A stretch of DNA of 20,904 nt from Porticoccaceae bacterium UBA4026 (lineage in GTDB: Bacteria; Pseudomonadota; Gammaproteobacteria; Pseudomonadales; Porticoccaceae): NCBI GenBank assembly GCA_002382445.1, contig DGAQ01000073.1:256391-277294 (forward strand), written 5' to 3'. Under the pieces are notes generated by a model that saw only the letters and a program-made list of their open reading frames with translations, ran no database searches and was not told the DNA's origin. Positions within the stretch are counted from its first letter, which is position 1. Each line of letters opens with the position of its first letter. This document shows positions 14,968 to 20,904 of the stretch, one piece after another. The translations under genes were made by a program, and so were the position numbers.

Positions 14968-15732
14968 TTATCTAAGTTGCGCATCAATTGATTGTCCGTT
15001 GACTCCAGCGCTGTCTTGGCCCATTAGGTAGAGGTAGGCGGGCAGTATATCCTCAGGCGTTTTCAGATTATTTGGATTTTCCGCGGGGAACGCTTGAGCG
15101 CGCATATTTGTTCTGGTCGCGCCGGGGTTAATGGCATTAATGCGCACTGATCCCAGATCTTCAACCTCTGAAGCCCAGGTCTGAACCATTCCCTCGATAG
15201 CAAATTTAGAGACGGCGTAAGCCCCCCAGAATGCCTTGCCAGTTCTACCGACTCCTGATGTAGTGAAAATAACCGAAGCGTCTTTGGACTTTTCTAAAAC
15301 TGGCATTAAGCTCTGGGTCATTTGGAATTGGGACGTGAGATTGATCTGGAGTACTTTGTTCCAAAGTTCACTTGAATAGTTCGTCAGCGGAGAGCGAAGG
15401 CCCAAAATTGCGGCGTTGTGAAGTAGCCCGTCCAAACGGCCAAATTGCTCATCGATTGAGGTCCCCAGTTCGTCGTAGTCTTGACTGGTTGCGCCGTTCA
15501 AGTCGATAGGGTAAATGCTGGGCTCGGGGCATCCGGATTCAACAATTAAGTTATAGACTTGCTCTAGCTTTGCAACTGTGCGGCCCGCCAAAATAACTGT
15601 TGCGCCTGCTTCCGCGGCGGCTATAGCGACGACTTTTCCGATTCCGTCACCGGCTCCTGTGATCAGAATTATCCGTTGATCAAGATGGTTGGGGAGTGGT
15701 TGATAGCGCGGAATATCTTGAGTAGAAAGCAA
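14968..15732 (-). CDS. yciK: YciK, short-chain dehydrogenase/reductase
   Basis: This classical SDR of 254 residues closely resembles E. coli and Pseudomonas YciK, a conserved oxidoreductase with no firmly established substrate. The Rossmann motif TGAGDGIG is at about 25-32, NAA begins at 106, and the catalytic set S159, Y172, K176 (YAVSK) is complete. The family segment INPGATRTNMRAQAFP is present, followed by LKTPEDILPAYLYLMG. The start is a TTG at 15732, preceded by AGGA about seven bases upstream; no in-frame ATG precedes the conserved part. It follows mupP by 16 bp as last gene of the minus-strand cluster. In Pseudomonas it is likewise next to mupP. Confidence 0.9.
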   Translation of the reverse strand: MLSTQDIPRYQPLPNHLDQRIILITGAGDGIGKVVAIAAAEAGATVILAGRTVAKLEQVYNLIVESGCPEPSIYPIDLNGATSQDYDELGTSIDEQFGRLDGLLHNAAILGLRSPLTNYSSELWNKVLQINLTSQFQMTQSLMPVLEKSKDASVIFTTSGVGRTGKAFWGAYAVSKFAIEGMVQTWASEVEDLGSVRINAINPGATRTNMRAQAFPAENPNNLKTPEDILPAYLYLMGQDSAGVNGQSIDAQLR

Positions 15733-15748
15733 AGGTTAGTCCTATGGT

Positions 15749-16411
15749 CTATTGGGGGTTAAATAGCAGATTATAAAGGTGAGAGGAATGCTCAACTATA
15801 TGGTCGGCTCTCCAATCTTCGACACGTTCTCCAGCATCTATATATCCCCAGCCTGCGGCAATGGTCCGCATTCCTGCCGCTCGGCCGGCCTCGATATCCC
15901 GAAGATGATCGCCAACATAAAGGCAGTCACTTGGTGATATTGACATCTCTGCGCAGGCAGCAAACATCGCCTCAGGGTCGGGCTTGGGATGTTTGACATG
16001 GTCAGGGCAGATGATCGTTGCGGCATTTTTGATTAAGCCCAATTTTTCAAGAACAGGTTGGGTATATTTCCATGGTTTATTGGTGACGATTCCCCAGGGT
16101 ATCTGTTGTATTAAGCAAGTATCTAATACCGCCTGTAAACCCTCAAACAAGCAGGTTTTGTTGGCTATATTATTTAAATATAGATCTAAATATTCTTCCC
16201 GGATACTGTCAAAAGTTGGGTCGCCGGGATTGACTCCAAAGCCCACTTGAACAAGTCCAATGGAGCCGTTGGTGACGGCGTTACGAATGGCGGCAGCCGG
16301 TATTGGCGGTCGCTTATGTAGCTTGAGATGGGCATTCAATGCACTAATGAAGTCTGGCGCGGTATCCAGCAGAGTGCCGTCTAAGTCAAATAGGAGCGCT
16401 TTAAATTCCAC
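15749..16411 (-). CDS. mupP: HAD phosphatase MupP (N-acetylmuramic acid 6-phosphate phosphatase)
   Basis: In Pseudomonas, MupP removes phosphate from MurNAc-6-P in the peptidoglycan recycling route that bypasses de novo UDP-MurNAc synthesis, feeding AmgK and MurU. The 220-residue product is a HAD-IA phosphatase: nucleophile motif FDLDGTLLDT (D9, D11), motif II IVTNKP, motif III lysine in KHPKPDPE, and motif IV VGDHLRDIEAGRAAG. The last motif and ICPDHVKHPKPDPE resemble MupP more than the phosphoglycolate phosphatase Gph, and the ubiG-mupP-yciK context agrees. The frame is open to a TTG at 16450. The GTG at 16411 is preferred because AAAGGA lies nine bases upstream and the HAD motif starts immediately. 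Phosphoglycolate phosphatase is the main alternative. Confidence 0.85.
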   Translation of the reverse strand: MEFKALLFDLDGTLLDTAPDFISALNAHLKLHKRPPIPAAAIRNAVTNGSIGLVQVGFGVNPGDPTFDSIREEYLDLYLNNIANKTCLFEGLQAVLDTCLIQQIPWGIVTNKPWKYTQPVLEKLGLIKNAATIICPDHVKHPKPDPEAMFAACAEMSISPSDCLYVGDHLRDIEAGRAAGMRTIAAGWGYIDAGERVEDWRADHIVEHSSHLYNLLFNPQ

Positions 16412-16428
16412 TGAGTATAATCCTTTGC

Positions 16429-17127
16429 TTAGGCGAGTTTGCGTGCGCAAATCATATAGTTAACATCGACGTCACGTTGGTTTAATCGATATTTTTTAGT
16501 TATTGGATTGTAAACTAGGCCTGTCATGTCTGTGATTTCCAGCCCAGCATCTCGTATCCACCCACCGAGCTCTGATGGACGAATAAACTTGGCATACTCG
16601 TGAGTACCTTTGGGTAGCATGCGCAAAATATATTCCACTCCGATTACTGCCAACAGGTAAGACTTTGGATTGCGGTTAATTGTGGAGAAAAAAACAGAAC
16701 CTCCAGGCTTGGTCATTTCAGCGCAGGCTTTTACGACTGAAGAGGGATCGGGGACGTGCTCAAGCATTTCCAGGCATGTCACAGTGTCAAACGCGTTAGT
16801 ATGTCCTTCCACGTAGTCTTCGGCGGTGGATTTAACATAGTTTACGTCTACACCAGATTCAAGTTTGTGTAGATTTCCCACGGCAAGGGGAGCCTCACCC
16901 ATATCGATGCCCGTCACCCTTGCGCCCCGTTGCGCCATAGCTTCACAGAGTATGCCTCCACCGCAGCCGACATCGAGCAGATCTTTTTCCGCGACAGGGG
17001 CTAGGCTATCGATCCAGTTAGCCCGCAGGGGATTTATGTCGTGCAGTGGTTTAAATTCGCTATTGCGATCCCACCAGCGGCTGGCCAGCTGTTCAAATTT
17101 ATGAATTTCATGGGGGTCGACATTCAT
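16429..17127 (-). CDS. ubiG: Ubiquinone biosynthesis O-methyltransferase UbiG
   Basis: UbiG carries out both O-methylations in ubiquinone synthesis, using SAM. The 232-residue form begins MNVDPHEIHKFEQLASRWWD, the usual family start, followed by EFKPLHDINPLR. The SAM-binding motif LLDVGCGGGILCEAMAQRGA is at about 50-69, then GIDMGEAPL, TCLEMLEHVPDP and FFSTINRNPKSYLLAVIGVE. It ends KKYRLNQRDVDVNYM. An upstream GTG at 17184 overlaps the preceding stop by four bases (GTGA) and would add 19 residues. I prefer the ATG at 17127 on alignment, with an AAGG about 11 bases upstream, but the GTG is possible. It is downstream of the amidohydrolase and 17 bp before mupP. Confidence 0.94.
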   Translation of the reverse strand: MNVDPHEIHKFEQLASRWWDRNSEFKPLHDINPLRANWIDSLAPVAEKDLLDVGCGGGILCEAMAQRGARVTGIDMGEAPLAVGNLHKLESGVDVNYVKSTAEDYVEGHTNAFDTVTCLEMLEHVPDPSSVVKACAEMTKPGGSVFFSTINRNPKSYLLAVIGVEYILRMLPKGTHEYAKFIRPSELGGWIRDAGLEITDMTGLVYNPITKKYRLNQRDVDVNYMICARKLA

Positions 17128-17180
17128 TATAGATTCTACCTTATTAAAAATTTCAACTAAGGACGTTTCGGCGGCACATG

Positions 17181-18506
17181 TCACGCGCCAGCTTGAATTT
17201 TAATACGCCATGCTTTGGTCGTTCGGATCAGATTTGTTTCGTTAATAGTGCGCAGTTCTCGGTCTTCCATTAGCAGTTTTCCAGCCACCCAGCTATGGGA
17301 TACCTGAGGCCCAGAGTTGGTATAAACTAACTGAGATGCGGCATTATACAACGGTTGCTGCCCAACAGAGTCTATTTTTATCGCAATCATGTCGGCATAC
17401 TTTCCTTTTTCTAAGCTCCCGATGTCTTCATCCCAGCCCAGTGCCTTTGCTCCATTGATGGTGGCCATTCTAAGTGCAGCGTGTGCGTTAAGGCTGCTTG
17501 GGTCTCCGGACACCGCTTTGGCCAGAAGTGACGCTGTTTTCAGCTCACTAAATAGATCTAGATCATTGTTGCTGGCTGCGCTGTCGGTGCCTATGGCAAC
17601 ATTAATACCATGATCGATGAGTTTTGATATAGGACAAAAGCCGCTGGCAAGCTTAAGATTTGATTCTGGGCAGTGCATGACATGACACTGATGCTCCTGT
17701 AGCAGAGCGATATCATCATCGGTAATCTGCGTCATGTGCACTAGCTGAGTTTGTGGCACCAATATACCTAGATCATTGAGTCGCTGCAGTGGTTTCACTC
17801 CATATCTCTCGATAGATTCGCGGACTTCATTGGCCGTTTCATGGCAATGCATGTGTATAGGCATGTCCAGCTCATTGGCGTAAGTGGATATTTTTTTGAG
17901 CGCCTCATTTGATACCGAGTAAGGTGCGTGTGGTGCGCAAGCGACCTTGATCAGAGGGTGACCATTCCAGAGGTCTCGGAAGGCTAAGCCTTTATGGATG
18001 TAGTCGTCTGCGTCTTTGCCAAAAGCTGTTGGAAAGTCCAGAACAGTGAATCCGATTTGGCTGCGTATTCCTGCATTACGAACTTCTTCGGCAATACTGT
18101 CATGAAAAAAATACATATCAGCAAAGCAGGTTGTGCCTGTTTTGATCATCTCTGCGATAGACAGTCGAGTGCCATCTTGGACGAATTGCTCGGAAACAAA
18201 AAGCTTCTCCGCTGGCCATATGTGGTCTTGTAGCCATGGCTCCAGAGCCAAATCATCTGCATAGCCCCTTAACAGGCTCATTGCGGCATGACCGTGGCTA
18301 TTGATCAGGCCAGGCATAAGGATATGTTGGTCAAGGTGATCTACTCTGCGAGCCAAAAAGCGCTGGTTGGCCTCTGCTTGAGGAAAAATGCCGAGTATCC
18401 GATCTTTATCCACCGCTAACGCGCAGTTATGCAATATTTCATCCTCTGGGACGATAGGAATTATCCATTGAGAATTGATTAGTAGGTCTATTTTTATTGG
18501 TGTCAT
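17181..18506 (-). CDS. mtaD: 5'-methylthioadenosine/S-adenosylhomocysteine deaminase-type amidohydrolase (TRZ/ATZ family)
   Basis: This metal-dependent amidohydrolase probably deaminates 5'-methylthioadenosine and/or S-adenosylhomocysteine to the inosine derivatives. The Pseudomonas protein in the same gene context (PA3170) is described as an MTA deaminase. The 441-residue product keeps the likely zinc and catalytic residues: H71 and H73 (NSHGHAAMSLLRG), H193 (APHAPYS), H220 and E223 (HMHCHET), H257 and D308 (GTDSAASNND). The frame is open to 18584, but the ATG at 18506 has AGGAG five bases upstream and a -10 box just before it, so it is the start. It heads the cluster ahead of ubiG, mupP and yciK. 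Substrate assignment rests on family and context; guanine or other adenosine derivatives cannot be excluded. Confidence 0.86.
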   Translation of the reverse strand: MTPIKIDLLINSQWIIPIVPEDEILHNCALAVDKDRILGIFPQAEANQRFLARRVDHLDQHILMPGLINSHGHAAMSLLRGYADDLALEPWLQDHIWPAEKLFVSEQFVQDGTRLSIAEMIKTGTTCFADMYFFHDSIAEEVRNAGIRSQIGFTVLDFPTAFGKDADDYIHKGLAFRDLWNGHPLIKVACAPHAPYSVSNEALKKISTYANELDMPIHMHCHETANEVRESIERYGVKPLQRLNDLGILVPQTQLVHMTQITDDDIALLQEHQCHVMHCPESNLKLASGFCPISKLIDHGINVAIGTDSAASNNDLDLFSELKTASLLAKAVSGDPSSLNAHAALRMATINGAKALGWDEDIGSLEKGKYADMIAIKIDSVGQQPLYNAASQLVYTNSGPQVSHSWVAGKLLMEDRELRTINETNLIRTTKAWRIKIQAGA

Positions 18507-18530
18507 AGATGCTCCTAGTCTTTCTATTGG

Positions 18531-18536
18531 AGTATA
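18531..18536 (-). promoter_or_regulatory. -10 box for the mtaD-ubiG-mupP-yciK cluster
   Basis: On the minus strand TATACT (18531-18536, 5 of 6 to consensus) lies 24 bp before the mtaD ATG. The -35 region at 16-17 bp spacing (around CTTCCT) is poor. Transcription would start near 18524, a short leader that contains the AGGAG ribosome site. Confidence 0.45.
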
Positions 18537-18599
18537 CCGATTTTTTATCTTCAGGAAGCGCTCTGACGGCAATAAAAGCGACATTCAGTGTGGTAACTA

Positions 18600-18608
18600 T
18601 GTTAAAAT
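18600..18608 (+). promoter_or_regulatory. Candidate extended -10 promoter for gyrA
   Basis: TGTTAAAAT fits the extended -10 pattern TGnTATAAT with one mismatch. No good -35 box precedes it, as is usual for extended -10 promoters. A start near 18615 would give a gyrA leader of about 108 bases that contains the hairpin at 18633-18657. A second possibility, TTGACT (18690-18695) with TATAAA 19 bp downstream, would initiate at about the start codon. Confidence 0.4.
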
Positions 18609-18632
18609 TCGACTGCTTTAAAGACTGATTTT

Positions 18633-18657
18633 TAGCTGTTACAGCTAGATTTTTTTT
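18633..18657 (+). terminator. Terminator-like hairpin in the gyrA leader
   Basis: TAGCTG (18633-18638) and CAGCTA (18642-18647) form a perfect 6-bp stem with a TTA loop. GA follows and then eight T residues (18650-18657). This has the form of a small intrinsic terminator on the plus strand. It lies 66 bp upstream of gyrA with no plus-strand gene before it for several kilobases, so if active it would act as an attenuator of gyrA or stop antisense transcription through mtaD. The stem is short and the efficiency is uncertain. Confidence 0.45.
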
Positions 18658-18722
18658 GCGTGTGGGGGCTGACGTATTTTGTCTCCAAGTTGACTTCAAT
18701 AATACGGAAGTAATTATAAATT

Positions 18723-20904
18723 ATGGGTGATTTAGGCAAACAAATTATTCCAGTTAATATTGAGGATGAGCTCAAGCAGTCCTATTTGGATTATGCGATG
18801 AGTGTTATCGTCGGTCGAGCATTGCCAGATGTGCGCGATGGTCTCAAACCGGTGCATAGGCGAGCATTATTTGCCATGAGTGAGTTGAATAACGACTGGA
18901 ATAAGGCTTACAAAAAATCTGCTCGTGTTGTAGGTGATGTCATCGGTAAGTATCATCCTCACGGCGATTCCGCTGTGTACGAGACTATTGTCCGTATGGC
19001 TCAACCATTCTCTCTCCGCTACATGTTGGTTGATGGGCAAGGTAATTTTGGCTCTGTTGATGGTGACTCAGCTGCAGCCATGAGATACACCGAAATTCGG
19101 ATGACTAAGATCGCCCACGCTTTGCTGGAGGACTTAGAAAAAGACACTGTTGATTTTTCCCCGAATTATGATGAGACTGAGCAAATACCGGTGGTTATGC
19201 CAACTCGAGTACCTAATTTGTTAGTCAATGGTTCCTCGGGTATTGCGGTAGGTATGGCAACTAACATTCCACCGCACAATCTGACTGAGGTGGTCAAAGG
19301 GTGTTTGGCTCTAATCGACAATAGCGAGATTACGATCGATGAGCTCATGGAATATATTCCAGGACCTGATTTCCCTACAGGCGCTATCATTAATGGCAAG
19401 GCCGGTATTGTTCAAGCCTATCGTACGGGCCGTGGGCGTATTTATATGCGTGCACGAGCGACTATAGAGATAGATGAGAAAACTCGCCGAGAGACGATTA
19501 TTGTTACTGAAATACCTTATCAGTTAAATAAGGCGCGATTGATCGAACGAATTGCTGAATTGGTCAAAGAGAAAAAACTGGAAGGCATCTCTGAGCTTCG
19601 AGATGAGTCTGATAAAGACGGTCTGCGCGTGGTTATTGAACTAAAGCGTGGTGAGATGGGGGAAGTAGTACTTAACAATCTTTACGCTCAGACACAGCTG
19701 CAGAACGTCTTCGGTATTAACGTTGTAGCCTTGGTTGATGGCCAGCCTAGAATTCTAAATCTCAAGGAAATGTTAGAAGCTTTTGTTCGGCATCGTCGTG
19801 AGGTGGTTACCCGTAGGACTATCTTCTTATTGCGTAAGGCGCGTGAGCGGGCTCATACCCTAGAAGGTTTTGCTATAGCGCTGGCCAATATAGACGAAAT
19901 TATCGTCCTGATTAAGGAATCATCCACTCCAGCGGATGCTCGAGAGGCAATGATCGCGAGGGGCTGGAATCCAGGCTCTGTGCTACAGATGCTAGATCGG
20001 GCTGGACCCGAAGCTGCAAGACCTGATTGGCTGGAAGATCATTTTGGATTACGTGATGGGAAGTACTTCCTGTCTGCTGAGCAAGCCAAAGATATTCTAG
20101 AGCTTCGGCTACACCGACTGACCGGTATGGAGCATGACAAGATTATCGAGGAATTCGCTGTCAAGCTTGATGAAATAGCCGATTACCAAGATATTCTTGG
20201 CGATATTACGCGCCTAATGACCGTCATTCGTCAGGAGTTGGAGGCAGTGGTCGAAGAGTTTGGTGATGAACGTAGAACTGAGATTATTGAGTCTCAGCAT
20301 GATTTGACAGTTGAAGACTTGATCACTGAGGAAGATCGGGTGGTAACAATTTCCCACGGTGGTTATGCGAAAACTCAACCGTTGAGTGATTATCAAGCGC
20401 AGCGCCGTGGCGGCATGGGCAAATCGGCTACCGCAGTTAAAGATGAAGATTTCGTTGAGCATCTATTGGTGGCAAGTACTCACACTACGATTCTTTGTTT
20501 TACCAATCTGGGTAAAGTTTACTGGCTGAAAGTTTATCAAATTCCGGTGGCAGGGCGTAATTCGCGTGGTCGGCCGGTAGTTAATCTATTGCCTTTGGGC
20601 GAAGGCGAGCGCATCAGCTCCATACTGCCAGTGGATGAGTATAGCGAAGATAAATTTGTGATTATGGCGACTGCCAATGGAACCGTGAAGAAGACCTCCC
20701 TCGACCAATACTCAAGACCGCGCAGTGTTGGCTTGCGTGCCGTTGACTTGGTTGAAGGTGATCATTTGGTGGGCACGGCTATTATTGATGGCAGTCAAGA
20801 TATCATGTTGTTTAGCAGCGAAGGCAAGGCAGTACGTTTTGCTGAGACTGATGTTCGAGCCATGGGCCGCGTGTCTAAGGGTGTTAGAGGCATGCGGTTA
20901 CCAG
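18723..20904 (+). CDS. gyrA: DNA gyrase subunit A (3' end outside window)
   Basis: GyrA is the DNA-cleaving and wrapping subunit of gyrase, which introduces negative supercoils. The frame is open from ATG 18723 to the right edge, giving 727 residues of an expected 850-880. The N-terminus (MGDLGKQIIPVNIEDELKQS) aligns with E. coli GyrA without a shift. The catalytic tyrosine is Y122 (AAAMRYTEIR). The quinolone-determining region reads HPHGDSAVYETIVRMAQ, with Ser at 83 and Glu at 87. The tower and coiled-coil regions continue to about residue 510. The C-terminal wrapping domain begins with the GyrA box at 560-566, read as QRRGGMG. The ribosome site is weak or distant (GGAAG, 12 bases upstream). 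It diverges from mtaD over a 216-bp spacer. Confidence 0.97.
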   Translation, partial: MGDLGKQIIPVNIEDELKQSYLDYAMSVIVGRALPDVRDGLKPVHRRALFAMSELNNDWNKAYKKSARVVGDVIGKYHPHGDSAVYETIVRMAQPFSLRYMLVDGQGNFGSVDGDSAAAMRYTEIRMTKIAHALLEDLEKDTVDFSPNYDETEQIPVVMPTRVPNLLVNGSSGIAVGMATNIPPHNLTEVVKGCLALIDNSEITIDELMEYIPGPDFPTGAIINGKAGIVQAYRTGRGRIYMRARATIEIDEKTRRETIIVTEIPYQLNKARLIERIAELVKEKKLEGISELRDESDKDGLRVVIELKRGEMGEVVLNNLYAQTQLQNVFGINVVALVDGQPRILNLKEMLEAFVRHRREVVTRRTIFLLRKARERAHTLEGFAIALANIDEIIVLIKESSTPADAREAMIARGWNPGSVLQMLDRAGPEAARPDWLEDHFGLRDGKYFLSAEQAKDILELRLHRLTGMEHDKIIEEFAVKLDEIADYQDILGDITRLMTVIRQELEAVVEEFGDERRTEIIESQHDLTVEDLITEEDRVVTISHGGYAKTQPLSDYQAQRRGGMGKSATAVKDEDFVEHLLVASTHTTILCFTNLGKVYWLKVYQIPVAGRNSRGRPVVNLLPLGEGERISSILPVDEYSEDKFVIMATANGTVKKTSLDQYSRPRSVGLRAVDLVEGDHLVGTAIIDGSQDIMLFSSEGKAVRFAETDVRAMGRVSKGVRGMRLP

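Noticed and set aside
15749..16450. Phosphoglycolate phosphatase Gph starting at TTG 16450
   Set aside because: Motif IV and the gene context fit MupP better, and the GTG at 16411 has a clear AAAGGA ribosome site.
18439..18699. 86-codon minus-strand frame between mtaD and gyrA
   Set aside because: It covers the mtaD start and the divergent promoter region, is basic low-complexity sequence and resembles no protein I know.
18723..20904. Suspected frameshift or broken gyrA, because it has no stop codon in the window
   Set aside because: The translation aligns continuously with E. coli GyrA through the GyrA box; the gene simply runs past the right edge.
1..20904. Mobile element, CRISPR array, toxin-antitoxin or defence system
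   Set aside because: No transposase, integrase, direct-repeat array, phage gene or defence-type domain was seen; all larger genes match conserved chromosomal families apart from one small membrane gene.

Overview
This 20.9 kb window is ordinary, densely packed gammaproteobacterial chromosome. The proteins resemble those of Pseudomonas, Cellvibrionales and marine relatives: a full-length SMC with separate ScpA and ScpB, ZipA, NAD-dependent LigA, YciO, YciI, YciK, MupP, UbiG and GyrA. The order amidohydrolase - ubiG - mupP - yciK beside gyrA is the arrangement known from Pseudomonas. Base composition is moderate, intergenic gaps are short, and GTG or TTG starts are common. This would suit a marine, fairly streamlined gammaproteobacterium, but that placement is inference. 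I see no mobile elements, tRNA or rRNA genes, CRISPR arrays, phage genes or broken genes.

Layout. (1) Positions 1-6512, plus strand: the 3' part of smc, then zipA, ligA, a 74-residue two-helix membrane protein and an MFS transporter. This is probably one transcript for chromosome condensation, divisome anchoring and nick sealing, with two membrane genes at its end. (2) Positions 6489-11595, minus strand: in transcription order a VC0807-type membrane protein, yciI, a YgiM-like SH3 and coiled-coil membrane protein, a periplasmic cyclophilin, pdxJ, a Rossmann/DUF2520 protein and a SpoU-family RNA methyltransferase. The methyltransferase and MFS genes converge and overlap by 24 bp. (3) Positions 11816-14963, plus strand: yciO, then scpA-scpB-rluB with overlapping ends. 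(4) Positions 14968-18506, minus strand: the MTA/SAH-deaminase-type amidohydrolase, ubiG, mupP and yciK. (5) From 18723, plus strand: gyrA, running off the right edge.

The genes fall into a few functional groups. SMC with ScpAB, ZipA, LigA and GyrA serve chromosome organisation, replication and division. MupP serves peptidoglycan recycling, UbiG quinone synthesis, PdxJ vitamin B6 synthesis, and the amidohydrolase purine/methylthioadenosine salvage. RluB, the SpoU methyltransferase and possibly YciO act on RNA or translation. No intergenic stretch exceeds 300 bp. The two largest (about 11596-11815 and 18507-18722) are divergent promoter regions and carry recognisable promoter elements.

I found no clearly new biological system. 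The points most worth checking are a PdxJ of the type typical of Bacteroidetes, a possible promoter plus terminator-like hairpin in the gyrA leader, the uncharacterised small membrane gene after ligA, and the VC0807/yciI pair.
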